A stretch of DNA of 38,706 nt from Pseudomonas alliivorans (GTDB lineage: Bacteria > Pseudomonadota > Gammaproteobacteria > Pseudomonadales > Pseudomonadaceae), in the NCBI RefSeq assembly GCF_017826695.1, contig NZ_JAFFZW010000018.1:1-38706 (forward strand), in the 5' to 3' direction. Position numbers and translations under genes: made by a program. Positions 6,868-15,477 of this stretch are shown piece by piece (within the stretch, counting starts at the first letter, position 1; each line of letters begins with the position of its first letter). The notes under the pieces were generated by a model that was not told the origin of the DNA, did not search any database, and saw only the letters and a program-made list of their open reading frames with translations.

Positions 6868-8529
6868 ATGTCGATCTTCCATCAGGGGCTGTCCAAAGGC
6901 CCGGCCAACCACATGGCGCTTACGCCGCTGAGTTTTCTTGAGCGTACTGCCGCGACTTACCCGGATTATCCGGCAGTCATTCATGGCGCGATTCGGCGTG
7001 ACTGGGCGCAGACGTATCGCCGCTGTCGCCAGCTCGCTTCAGGATTGAGCCAGTTGGGTGTGCAAAGCGGCGATACGGTTGCGGTGATGCTGCCCAATAT
7101 TCCGGCAATGCTTGAGGTGCATTTTGGTGTGCCAATGCTGGGTGCGGTGCTCAATACGCTGAACGTGCGCCTGGATGCATCGGCCATTGCTTTCATGCTC
7201 GGGCATGGCGAAGCCAAGGTGTTGATTGCCGACCGGGAGTTTCATGCGGTGGTGCATGCGGCACTGGCCATGCTGGAACATCCGCCGCTGTTGATTGATG
7301 TGGACGACCCTGAATACGGGGAAGGGCGGGCGCTCAGCGAGCTGGACTATGACGCATTGCTCGCTGCGGGCGATCCTGAGTTTGAGTGGCAATGGCCCGA
7401 GGACGAATGGGCGCCGATCTCCCTGAACTACACTTCCGGCACGACCGGCGACCCCAAGGGTGTGGTGTATCACCACCGCGGCGCGTTTCTGAATGCCATC
7501 GGCAATCAGATGGCGTGGGGCATGGGGCTGCACCCGGTCTACCTATGGACGCTGCCGATGTTTCACTGCAATGGCTGGTGTTATCCGTGGACGATCACTG
7601 CGCAGGCCGGTACGCACGTGTTCCTGAGGCGGATCGATCCGCAGAAAATCATCACGCTGATCAGCGAGCATAAGGTCAGCCATCTGTGCGGCGCACCCAT
7701 TGTGCTCAATGCGCTGGCCAATCTGCCCAATGCCGCAGACGTCTCGTTCGGGCACACGGTCAATGCGATGACCGCGGGTGCTGCGCCGCCTGCCCGGGTC
7801 ATTGCGTCGGTCGAGGCGATGGGCATCGGTATTACCCATGCCTACGGTCTGACAGAGACCTATGGTCCGGTCACCGTCTGTGCCTGGAAAGCGGAGTGGG
7901 ACAAGTTGCCGCCTGACGAGCGTGCGTCGCTGAAGGCACGTCAGGGCGTGCGTTATCCGACGCTCGAGGGCGTCATGGTTGCCGACCCGCACACCCATCA
8001 GCCGGTGCCGAAGGACGGCCAGACCCTCGGCGAGATCTACATGCGTGGCAACACCGTCATGAAAGGCTATCTGGGCAACCCGGCGGCGACAGACAAGGCC
8101 TTCGAGGGCGGCTGGTTTCATTCCGGCGACCTGGCCGTCTGGCATGCCGACGGCTATCTGGAGATCCGTGACCGCAGCAAGGACATCATCATTTCCGGCG
8201 GCGAGAATATTTCGACCATTGAAGTCGAGGGCGTGCTGTATCGCCATCCAGCCGTGCTCGAGGCCGCTGTGGTGGCCAGGCCCGACGAGAAGTGGGGCGA
8301 GACACCCTGTGCCTTCGTCACCCTCAAGACTGGCTGTGACGAGGTGACGGGGGAACAGATCATGCGTTTTTGCCGCGAGCACCTGGCGGGTTTCAAGGTG
8401 CCGAAAACCGTGGTGTTCACGCCGCTGCCGAAAACCTCGACCGGCAAGATCCAGAAATTTCTGCTGCGGGACTGGGCCAAAACCGGCCAGACCGATCAGG
8501 GCGTAAAGGTCGCCGCTGCTTCGCAATAA
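6868..8529 (+). CDS. Acyl-CoA synthetase (AMP-binding, AlkK/DmdB-like)
   Basis: The protein has 553 residues. It activates a carboxylic acid with ATP to an acyl-adenylate and then the CoA thioester. The AMP-binding P-loop YTSGTTGDPKGV, the substrate-side motif LPMFHCNGWCYPW, the HAYGLTETYGP motif, the hinge region HSGDLAVWHADGYLEIRDRSKDII and the C-terminal catalytic lysine in KTSTGKIQK are all present. Length is normal for the medium-chain / methylmercaptopropionate-CoA ligase branch; the exact substrate cannot be read from sequence. The start MSIFHQGL at 6868 is chosen by homology, because the open frame extends upstream into the rsmX promoter region. It converges with, and overlaps by 34 bases, the next gene on the opposite strand. 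Confidence 0.93.
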   Translation: MSIFHQGLSKGPANHMALTPLSFLERTAATYPDYPAVIHGAIRRDWAQTYRRCRQLASGLSQLGVQSGDTVAVMLPNIPAMLEVHFGVPMLGAVLNTLNVRLDASAIAFMLGHGEAKVLIADREFHAVVHAALAMLEHPPLLIDVDDPEYGEGRALSELDYDALLAAGDPEFEWQWPEDEWAPISLNYTSGTTGDPKGVVYHHRGAFLNAIGNQMAWGMGLHPVYLWTLPMFHCNGWCYPWTITAQAGTHVFLRRIDPQKIITLISEHKVSHLCGAPIVLNALANLPNAADVSFGHTVNAMTAGAAPPARVIASVEAMGIGITHAYGLTETYGPVTVCAWKAEWDKLPPDERASLKARQGVRYPTLEGVMVADPHTHQPVPKDGQTLGEIYMRGNTVMKGYLGNPAATDKAFEGGWFHSGDLAVWHADGYLEIRDRSKDIIISGGENISTIEVEGVLYRHPAVLEAAVVARPDEKWGETPCAFVTLKTGCDEVTGEQIMRFCREHLAGFKVPKTVVFTPLPKTSTGKIQKFLLRDWAKTGQTDQGVKVAAASQ

Positions 8530-9323
8530 CGCTGCTCGGCGTTTCTGCTTTCCTGATCGCGGTCCCGGCTGGCGCGCTTGGTCCAGTCCCGGCATTCTTC
8601 GCGGAAATTGACCTGAGCGGATCTGCGGCACTCGCGCCGTTCCACCGAGCGGGCGAGGAAATTCTCGCACACGCTGTCGCCGTCGATGGTGTTGTCGTAG
8701 ACCCGCCATTGCGCGCGATAGCGGTCACGGCCGTCCCATTCGCGTATGGACACCGTCGCAACCTTGTAAGGACGTGACTGACGGGCGGCGGGGCGAGCGG
8801 CATCGGCCTTGAAATCAGCCATGTACGTTGCGGACACCATGCCTTTGGCGGGCTCGGTGTGAACGGGGCGTGGTACTTGGCCAAAGCGACAGTTCAACAC
8901 GCTTTCGTCGATGACATTGCCGTTCTTCAGGCAGTTGTCCAGCGGTTGCACCGGGGCGTTTTGTGCAGCCGTGTTTGCAGGAGCCGGTGTCGGCACCACG
9001 TAAGTTTCCTGGCGCAGGGAAGCAGAAGACGTGCTGGCAGGCAGTGCGGGCTCGGGGGCAGACTCAGGGGTTTGCGTCTCAACGGCAGGCTGCACGATGA
9101 CAGGCGCAATGATCTTGGGCTTGCGCAGCTGCGAAACAATCATGCCGCCGAGGCAACCCGCCACGATCAGACCTGCCAGCCACAGACCGTAAGAGCGTGG
9201 CTTGCGGGAACGCGGCGTTGATCGTCGGGCCGGATGCGAACCCAACACCACATCAACCTGGCCGGGCACCAGACGCTGGATGCGGATAATGCCGTCATCG
9301 TCAGGCTGCTGTTTGGAATTCAT
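8496..9323 (-). CDS. Single-pass membrane protein, hypothetical
   Basis: The protein has 275 residues. The start MNSKQQPDD is chosen because AAGGAG lies a few bases upstream; the open frame extends further but without a ribosome site. A basic stretch (RRSTPRSRKPRS) precedes one transmembrane helix (LWLAGLIVAGCLGGMIVS, ~residues 48-65). A proline/alanine-rich linker and a cysteine-containing C-terminal domain follow (NCLKNG, NCRFG, VCENF, RRECRR, EECRDW, RYCEAA), probably periplasmic. No named family is recognised. The last 34 bases overlap the acyl-CoA synthetase tail to tail. Confidence 0.75.
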   Translation of the reverse strand: MNSKQQPDDDGIIRIQRLVPGQVDVVLGSHPARRSTPRSRKPRSYGLWLAGLIVAGCLGGMIVSQLRKPKIIAPVIVQPAVETQTPESAPEPALPASTSSASLRQETYVVPTPAPANTAAQNAPVQPLDNCLKNGNVIDESVLNCRFGQVPRPVHTEPAKGMVSATYMADFKADAARPAARQSRPYKVATVSIREWDGRDRYRAQWRVYDNTIDGDSVCENFLARSVERRECRRSAQVNFREECRDWTKRASRDRDQESRNAEQRYCEAAATFTP

Positions 9324-9497
9324 CCCTGCTCCTTGAGTCATCCATGGTGTGCGGCCAGGTCTTGTCGCCATGCACTGGGCGCGAAACTTCAAGTGTATCG
9401 GCGTGCTACGGTATTTCTGAAATGGTTTAGGGGTGTATTCACGATGCCCGACAGGCTAAGGTCGAGTCCGATTTGATTCACCAGGAAAGTATTGCCA

Positions 9498-11432
9498 ATG
9501 CACGAGCGTCTTGAGCAGGTTTTCGGTTATTCGCAGTTTCGTCCGGGGCAGGAGGCTGCGATCAGCGCCGTGCTCGCCGGGCGCTCTGCTGCAGCCATTT
9601 TCCCGACCGGCTCGGGCAAGTCCCTGTGCTACCAGTTGCCTGCGCTGATGTTGCCGCATCTTACGCTGGTGGTTTCGCCGTTGCTGGCGTTGATTCAGGA
9701 CCAGTTGGCGTTTCTGCAGCGTCACGGTATTTCGGCGACAAGTATCGATTCGGCGCAGAGCCGGGAAGAGGTCGCACAGGTCATGGCGCGGGCGCGGTCC
9801 GGCGAGCTGAAGATTTTGATGATCTCCGTGGAGCGCCTGAAGAACGAGCGTTTCCGGCAGTTCATCACCCAAGTGCCGATCTCGCTGCTGGTGGTGGACG
9901 AGGCGCACTGCATTTCCGAATGGGGCCACAACTTCCGGCCCGATTACCTGAAACTGCCCGACTACCAGCGTGAATTCAACATTCCGCAAGCCTTGCTGCT
10001 GACCGCCACGGCCACGCCGCAGGTGATCACCGACATGCAGGACAAGTTCGCCATCGCCCCGCAGGACGTGGTGACCACCGGCTTCTATCGTCCCAACCTG
10101 CACCTGTGGGTCGAGCCGGTTGCCGGGCGCGACAAGCGTCGGCGGCTGGTCGAGTGGCTGAGCGAGCGAGGCGGGCAGCCGACCATTGTCTATGTCACCT
10201 TGCAGAAGACCGCTGAGTTCATCGCCGCGCATCTGCAGCAGAACGGACTTCCCGCCAGTGCCTATCACGCCGGTCTGCCGAACGATAAGCGTGAGTCGAT
10301 CCAGAAACAGTTCATGAGTGGTCACCTGAACTGCATCGTGGCGACCATCGCCTTCGGCATGGGCATCGACAAGAGTGACATCCGCAACGTGGTGCATTTC
10401 GATCTGCCCAAGTCCATCGAGAACTACAGCCAGGAAATCGGTCGGGCAGGGCGTGACGGTGCTGCGTCCGACTGTCTGGTGCTGGCCAACCGTGACAGCC
10501 TCAACGTGCTGGAAAACTTTGTCTATGGCGATACGCCGGAGCGTGAGGGGATTACGCGCGTGCTGAACGACCTGCTCGCCGCGCGTGGTGACGGACAGTG
10601 GGAGTTTCTGCTGAATCCGCTGGCCGATCTCAGCAACATCCGCCAACTGCCGCTCAAGACCCTGCTGGTGCAGCTGGAACTGCGTGGGATCATCGCGCCG
10701 CGTTACGCGTACTTTGCCGAGTACCGTTTCAAATTTCTGATCGAGCCGGTTGAGTTGATAGCACGTTTCGAGGGCGAGCGACGTCAGTTCGTCGAAGCCG
10801 TGATCGAGACCTCAAGCCGGGCGCGAACCTGGGCGACGGTGGACTTCGATGCGTTGTATCAACGATACGGTGCCGAGCGTGGGCGAGTGGTCACAGCGCT
10901 GGATTATTTTCAGGAGAAGGGCTGGATCGAACTGGAAAGCAAGCAGATGACCGAGGTCTACAGCCTGCTGCGCAGCGATTTTGATCCCGAAGCGCTGAGT
11001 GACGAGTTGCACACGTACTTCAGCGAGCATGAGGCGACCGAGGTCGCCCGGATTCATACCATGCTGGAGGTATTTGCCAGTGATCAGTGCCTGACCCACC
11101 GCCTGGCCCGGTACTTTGGCGATCACAATGCGCCTGAGCGCTGCGGACATTGTTCGGTGTGTCACGGCCAGGTCGCCCACCTGCCAGAGCCGCCTGCGCT
11201 GCCGCCGCTTGAGTCAAAGGATTTTCAACCGTTGTGCGGCGATTTCATCCGCAAACACCATGACTACAGCGGCCAGCTACCCAGCGCCGAGTGCCTGACG
11301 CGTTTCCTGTGCGGTATCAGCGTGCCGCTGCTCACCAGACTCAAGGCGCGGGCGACCGCAGGATTTGCTGAGCTTGAGGATTATCCCTATGCGCAGGTCA
11401 GGGCGTGGGTGCAGGGTCGGCTGGATTCATAA
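9498..11432 (+). CDS. recQ: ATP-dependent DNA helicase, RecQ family
   Basis: The protein has 644 residues and unwinds DNA 3'-5' in repair and recombination. The RecQ signature FRPGQEAAI, Walker A TGSGKS, DEAH box VVDEAHCISEWGHNFRPDY, motif III TATATP, motif V AFGMGIDKSDIRNVVHFD and motif VI YSQEIGRAGRDG are all visible. So is a zinc-binding segment near the end (CGHCSVC). The extreme C-terminus does not look like a standard HRDC domain, so this is probably a RecQ-like paralogue rather than the E. coli RecQ orthologue. The ATG at 9498 is preferred; the TTG at 9492 is too close to AGGAA at 9483. Confidence 0.92.
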   Translation: MHERLEQVFGYSQFRPGQEAAISAVLAGRSAAAIFPTGSGKSLCYQLPALMLPHLTLVVSPLLALIQDQLAFLQRHGISATSIDSAQSREEVAQVMARARSGELKILMISVERLKNERFRQFITQVPISLLVVDEAHCISEWGHNFRPDYLKLPDYQREFNIPQALLLTATATPQVITDMQDKFAIAPQDVVTTGFYRPNLHLWVEPVAGRDKRRRLVEWLSERGGQPTIVYVTLQKTAEFIAAHLQQNGLPASAYHAGLPNDKRESIQKQFMSGHLNCIVATIAFGMGIDKSDIRNVVHFDLPKSIENYSQEIGRAGRDGAASDCLVLANRDSLNVLENFVYGDTPEREGITRVLNDLLAARGDGQWEFLLNPLADLSNIRQLPLKTLLVQLELRGIIAPRYAYFAEYRFKFLIEPVELIARFEGERRQFVEAVIETSSRARTWATVDFDALYQRYGAERGRVVTALDYFQEKGWIELESKQMTEVYSLLRSDFDPEALSDELHTYFSEHEATEVARIHTMLEVFASDQCLTHRLARYFGDHNAPERCGHCSVCHGQVAHLPEPPALPPLESKDFQPLCGDFIRKHHDYSGQLPSAECLTRFLCGISVPLLTRLKARATAGFAELEDYPYAQVRAWVQGRLDS

Positions 11433-11504
11433 AAACTGATATGCCTGACGAGAAGCTGCTTGCCTGTGATGGCGCCTGGCGCGGTCTGTCAGCCCAAACG
11501 CAAA

Positions 11505-11526
11505 CCGGCCGCTCGAGAGCGGCCGG
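11505..11526. terminator. Hairpin between convergent recQ and glycine-zipper gene
   Basis: A perfect 10-bp inverted repeat CCGGCCGCTC / GAGCGGCCGG has a two-base centre. It lies 73 bases after recQ and 20 bases before the stop of the minus-strand gene. The T-run is weak on either side, so efficiency is uncertain. The placement suits a shared bidirectional terminator. Confidence 0.6.
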
Positions 11527-11546
11527 TCATTCATGCGTTTTGAAGA

Positions 11547-12008
11547 TCAACGATCACGGTAGTAGTGACCATGATTATTCTTGCGATGACCGCGATATTT
11601 CTTGCCGTGGCCACGACGATCACCACGATAACCACGTTCATCTTTAAGGCTTTCGTTGCCCATGTAGTTACCCAGCGCCGCGCCTGCACCGCCGCCGGCA
11701 GCCGAGCCAACCAGACTGCCTGTGTTGCCGCCCACGCTGCGGCCGATCACGTTACCGCCTGCCGCACCCAGACCGCCGCCAATGGCGGCTTCTGTACGGT
11801 TATGGCGATTTGCACCCACTGCACCGCCCGCTGCGCCGCCGACGCCTGCGCCAATCGCTGAACCGGTGCTACCGCCGAGTTGCTGACCGACGACTGAACC
11901 GAGTACCCCACCCAATGCTCCGCCTACGCCTGCTGTCACGTTATCGCCTGCAGAGGCGAAACCGGTGCTCAGGGTAAGAGACAACAACAGTATCGAGGAA
12001 TACTTCAT
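11547..12008 (-). CDS. Glycine-zipper envelope protein
   Basis: The protein has 153 residues. The start MKYSSILLLSLTLSTGFASA gives a clean signal peptide; the frame extends upstream without a ribosome site. The mature part is built of glycine-zipper repeats (GGALGGVLGSVVGQQLGG, GAGVGGAAGGAVGA, GGGLGAAGGNVIG, VGSAAGGGAGAALG), as in outer-membrane glycine-zipper proteins. These form tightly packed membrane helices. The tail is strongly basic and histidine-rich (RGHGKKYRGHRKNNHGHYYRDR), which could bind metal or polyanions. No specific function is assigned. Confidence 0.8.
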   Translation of the reverse strand: MKYSSILLLSLTLSTGFASAGDNVTAGVGGALGGVLGSVVGQQLGGSTGSAIGAGVGGAAGGAVGANRHNRTEAAIGGGLGAAGGNVIGRSVGGNTGSLVGSAAGGGAGAALGNYMGNESLKDERGYRGDRRGHGKKYRGHRKNNHGHYYRDR

Positions 12009-12167
12009 GTAGGGAATCTCATAGGGATGACGGCGCGATATTCGTGTCAAGTGAAGAATGTAGCAATGCAAATCCGACGAGTAACACGAATGCAACACAA
12101 ACAGCTAAGTTATTGTTTTGACTTAGGAACTTAAACCTGAAAATGCAGTCTTAGGCTACTTGTGACA

Positions 12168-12197
12168 GGCCCGTTTCCAGTGGAACGGGCCTTTTTT
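12168..12197 (+). terminator. Strong plus-strand terminator without an obvious gene upstream
   Basis: The stem GGCCCGTT / AACGGGCC is followed by TTTTTT on the plus strand. The adjacent protein genes both run on the minus strand (ending at 12205, starting at 12008), and the minus-strand side of the hairpin has no T-run. It may still terminate the oxidoreductase transcript inefficiently, or it may end an unannotated plus-strand RNA. Confidence 0.75.
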
Positions 12198-12204
12198 GTG
12201 GGCG

Positions 12205-14541
12205 TCAGATAATCCGCGCCGACTCCGCCGAGCGCTCGAGACGGATCGCCACGAACTTCGACGTCGGCGTGCTGCTGCCTTCGCCGACGCTTTCCAGCGG
12301 CACCAGTGGGTTTACCTCTGGATAGTAGGCCGCAGCCTGACCGGCCGGGATGTCGAACGGCAGCAGAGTGAAGCCCTTGACGCGGCGTTCGCGGTTGTCG
12401 CCCCAGATGGAGATCAGGTCGGCTTTCTGGCCCGGCTGGAAGCCCAGACGAATGATGTCGGCCTCATTGACGAACAGCACGTCACGCTGGCCTTTAACGC
12501 CGCGATAGCGGTCGTCCAGGCCATAGATAGTGGTGTTGTACTGATCGTGCGAGCGCATGGACTGCATGATCAGGTCCGGCACCTCTCCAGTCGAACTGAT
12601 GCCTTCATGCAACAGGGTGCCGGGCAGCTTGTTGGGTTTGAAGTTGGCGCGGGTCGATGGGGTGTTCCAGCGACGTGCACCCGCCGCGTTGCCCAGATAG
12701 AAGCCGCCCGGGTTCTTGATGCGCTCGTTGAAATCCTTGAAGCCCGGAATGGTGTCGGCAATCAGGTCACGAATGCGGCTGTAGTCTTCGACCAGCCACA
12801 GCCAGTCGACAGGCTGCTTGCCCAGCGTGGCGTTGGCGATACCGGCCAGAATCGCAGGCTCGGAGCGCATCTGCGACGACGATGGCTGCAATTGACCGTT
12901 CGAGGCGTGAACCATGCTGAACGAGTCTTCCACCGTGACCGCTTGCGGACCGTTGGCCTGAATGTCGATGTCGGTGCGGCCGAAGCACGGCAGGATCAGC
13001 GCGTCCTTACCGTGGAACAGGTGGCTGCGGTTGAGCTTGGTGCTGATCTGAACCGTCAGGTCGCAGTTGCTGAGTGCTTCTGCGGTGCGATGGCTGTCAG
13101 GTGTGGCCTGGGCAAAGTTGCCGCCCAGTGCGATGAACACCTTGGAGCGGCCTTCGGCCATGGCGTGAATGGCTTCGACCACGTTGTGGCCGTTCTCGCG
13201 GGGCACCTTGAACTGGAAGCGTTTTTCCAGCGCATCGAGCAGGAACACCGGTGGGCGTTCGTTGATGCCCATGGTGCGGTCGCCCTGCACGTTGCTGTGG
13301 CCGCGAACCGGGCACAGGCCAGCGCCCGGCTTGCCGATATTGCCGCGCAGCATCATCAGGTTGGCGATTTCCTGAATGGTCGCCACCGAGTGACGATGCT
13401 GAGTGATCCCCATCGCCCAGCACATGATGACGTTCTTGCCCAGGGCATACATACGGGCCGATTGTTCGATGTCGGCAAGCGTCAGACCCGACTGCTCGAC
13501 CAGTTCGTCCCACGAGGTGTCATCGATAGCGGCCAGGTAATCCAGCACGCCTTCGGTGTGTTCGTTGAGGAACGCGTGGTCGAACACCGATGGCGCGTCG
13601 GCAGCCTGCGCCTCACGTTCCCATTGCAGCAGAAACTTGGCCATGCCGCGCAGCAACGCCATGTCGCCACCCAGCGCCGGGCGGAAGTAGGCGGTGTTGG
13701 TCGGGCGGTCGCCGTTGGTAAGCATTTCGACCGGATGCTGCGGATGCTGGAAGCGCTCCAGACCGCGCTCCTTGAGCGGATTCACGCAAACCACTTGCGC
13801 ACCACGCTTCACCGCCTCACGCAGCGGTTCCAGCATGCGCGGGTGGTTGGTGCCGGGGTTCTGGCCGAGTACGAAAATGGCGTCCGCGTGTTCGAAGTCA
13901 TCGAAAGTGACGGTGCCTTTACCGACGCCCACGCTTTGCGACAACGCAACGCCGCTGGCTTCGTGGCACATGTTCGAGCAATCGGGGAAGTTGTTGGTGC
14001 CGTAGGCGCGCACGAACAGCTGATACAGATACGCCGCCTCGTTGCTGGCGCGGCCCGAGGTATAGAACTCGGCCATGTTCGGGCTGGGCAGGTTGTTCAG
14101 GTGCTTGGCGATCAGCGCGAAGGCCGCGTCCCAGGCGATCGGCTTGTAACGGTCGGTTTCGGCGTCGTAGACCATTGGATCGGTCAGGCGACCCTGATAC
14201 TCAAGCCAGTAATCGCTCTGCTCCAGCAGCGACGTGACGCTGTGGCGGGCGAAGAAGGCCGGGTCCACACGACGCTTGGTGGCTTCCCAGTTGACCGCCT
14301 TGGCGCCGTTCTCGCAAAACTTGACCATGCCGCTTTCCGGCGAATCGCCCCACGCGCAGCCCGGGCAGTCAAAGCCGCCGTTCTGGTTGGTCTTGAGCAT
14401 CATGCGCAGGTTTTTCAGCGCGTTGTCGCTGCCCAGCCAGGCCTGCGTCACGCTGATCAGTGCGCCCCAGCCGCCTGCCGCACCTTTGTATGGCTTATAG
14501 CGGGGGGTAGGTGTCTTGTCGGCTTGGTGATGAGTGCTCAC
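12205..14541 (-). CDS. FdhF/YdeP-type molybdopterin oxidoreductase
   Basis: The protein has 778 residues and belongs to the bis-MGD molybdenum enzyme superfamily (formate-dehydrogenase-like, YdeP branch). N-terminal cysteines occur as DCPGCAW…FCENG, fewer than the four of a standard [4Fe-4S] site. The segment DCSNMCHEASGVALSQSVG aligns with the formate dehydrogenase metal-ligand region and places Cys where E. coli FdhF has Sec. GQNPGTNHPRM and RGNIGKPGAGLCPVRGHSNVQG are cofactor-binding motifs. The gene overlaps fdhD by 4 bases (ATGA). YdeP-type proteins have been linked to acid resistance in enterobacteria; the substrate is not established. Gene order supports dependence on FdhD for maturation. 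Confidence 0.9.
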   Translation of the reverse strand: MSTHHQADKTPTPRYKPYKGAAGGWGALISVTQAWLGSDNALKNLRMMLKTNQNGGFDCPGCAWGDSPESGMVKFCENGAKAVNWEATKRRVDPAFFARHSVTSLLEQSDYWLEYQGRLTDPMVYDAETDRYKPIAWDAAFALIAKHLNNLPSPNMAEFYTSGRASNEAAYLYQLFVRAYGTNNFPDCSNMCHEASGVALSQSVGVGKGTVTFDDFEHADAIFVLGQNPGTNHPRMLEPLREAVKRGAQVVCVNPLKERGLERFQHPQHPVEMLTNGDRPTNTAYFRPALGGDMALLRGMAKFLLQWEREAQAADAPSVFDHAFLNEHTEGVLDYLAAIDDTSWDELVEQSGLTLADIEQSARMYALGKNVIMCWAMGITQHRHSVATIQEIANLMMLRGNIGKPGAGLCPVRGHSNVQGDRTMGINERPPVFLLDALEKRFQFKVPRENGHNVVEAIHAMAEGRSKVFIALGGNFAQATPDSHRTAEALSNCDLTVQISTKLNRSHLFHGKDALILPCFGRTDIDIQANGPQAVTVEDSFSMVHASNGQLQPSSSQMRSEPAILAGIANATLGKQPVDWLWLVEDYSRIRDLIADTIPGFKDFNERIKNPGGFYLGNAAGARRWNTPSTRANFKPNKLPGTLLHEGISSTGEVPDLIMQSMRSHDQYNTTIYGLDDRYRGVKGQRDVLFVNEADIIRLGFQPGQKADLISIWGDNRERRVKGFTLLPFDIPAGQAAAYYPEVNPLVPLESVGEGSSTPTSKFVAIRLERSAESARII

Positions 14542-15380
14542 GCTTGAATCTCCATCGCAGGGCTATAGACCCGCGGCGCACTGTGCTGCGGCAGGTGGAT
14601 TAAATTGAGGTTGTGCCGGCGCGCCCATTGCAGGGCCAGACCGGTGGGCGACGACAGGCTGACCAGTGTCTGGATGCCTGCGCGCAGTACTTTCTGGATC
14701 AACTCCAGGCTGCATCGGCTGGTCACGATGGCGACGCCACCCACCAGCGGGATGTCCTGGCGGACCAGCGCGCCGATCAGCTTGTCCAGCGCGTTATGAC
14801 GACCGATGTCTTCACGGCCCAGCAGCAATTGGCCGTTGCCATCCATGTAAATGGCGGCATGCACCGCACCGCAGTGTCGCCCCAGCGGTTGAAATTCGCC
14901 GATGCGCTGACGCAGGCCTTCCAGCCATTGGATCGGTGGCAGCGGCGCACCGGGAAGTACGTTCAGCTCAGGCAGCGCCTGTTCGACCGCTTCGACACCA
15001 CACAAGCCGCAGCCGCTGGTGCCGGCCAGTTGACGGCGTTGTTGTTTCATTTCCCAGAAGGCACGGCTGGCGATTTCGACTTCGGCCTGCATCGCAGAAC
15101 CGCAACCGCTGAGTTTGAAGTCGTAGATTTCATCGCGAGAGGCAATGATTCCGCTGCCCAGACTGAAACCGACGATGAAGTCTTCAAGGTCGGTCGGGCT
15201 GACCAGCATGACGGCCTGGCTGATGCCGTTGTACGCGATGGCCAGCGCTACTTCTTCAGCAAGCTCGGTGCGTGCGCCGTCCTGACCTTCGAGGGTCGCA
15301 TAACTGTAGGACTGGCTGGCTTCGGGGGCGGGCGCGAAAGCAGACGCGGTGCCGACCGTGCGCTTGGCTTGCATGGGCAT
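14538..15380 (-). CDS. fdhD: Formate dehydrogenase accessory sulfurtransferase FdhD
   Basis: The protein has 280 residues. FdhD carries sulfur from the cysteine desulfurase to the molybdenum cofactor of FdhF-type enzymes. The sulfur-transfer cysteines are in GTSGCGLCG. Other family landmarks are EVALAIAYNG, DLEDFIVGFSLGSGI and the C-terminal GREDIGRHNALDKLIG, then VTSRCSLELIQK. It is translationally coupled to the downstream oxidoreductase (4-base overlap), strong evidence that this oxidoreductase is its client. The start could be the ATG at 15380 or 15374; neither has a strong ribosome site. Confidence 0.93.
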   Translation of the reverse strand: MPMQAKRTVGTASAFAPAPEASQSYSYATLEGQDGARTELAEEVALAIAYNGISQAVMLVSPTDLEDFIVGFSLGSGIIASRDEIYDFKLSGCGSAMQAEVEIASRAFWEMKQQRRQLAGTSGCGLCGVEAVEQALPELNVLPGAPLPPIQWLEGLRQRIGEFQPLGRHCGAVHAAIYMDGNGQLLLGREDIGRHNALDKLIGALVRQDIPLVGGVAIVTSRCSLELIQKVLRAGIQTLVSLSSPTGLALQWARRHNLNLIHLPQHSAPRVYSPAMEIQA

Positions 15381-15381
15381 A

Positions 15382-15429
15382 GATACCGGCAGATTGACAC
15401 CTGTAAGACTAGGCGTGTTGTCCGGTATC
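15382..15429. promoter_or_regulatory. Inverted repeat upstream of fdhD (candidate operator)
   Basis: GATACCGG at 15382-15389 and CCGGTATC at 15422-15429 form a perfect 8-bp inverted repeat 32 bases apart, directly upstream of the fdhD start. The gap between lysR and fdhD is 97 bases. The arrangement could be an operator for the adjacent LysR-type regulator or a long-loop mRNA hairpin. This is inference from position. Confidence 0.4.
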
Positions 15430-15477
15430 GTCTAATCGCTAGTTCCAATGCACTGATAGATGACGTCGATCAATGTC

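Noticed and set aside
7543..8709. 388-codon minus-strand open frame opposite the acyl-CoA synthetase
   Set aside because: Antisense shadow with no recognisable domain; the plus strand has intact AMP-binding motifs.
9456..10646. 396-codon minus-strand open frame opposite recQ
   Set aside because: Antisense shadow; the helicase motifs are on the plus strand.
12196..14547. 783-codon plus-strand open frame opposite the molybdopterin oxidoreductase
   Set aside because: It is an antisense shadow of a GC-rich gene: low-complexity H/Q/R/A-rich sequence, no family motif, and the opposite strand has clear cofactor-binding motifs.
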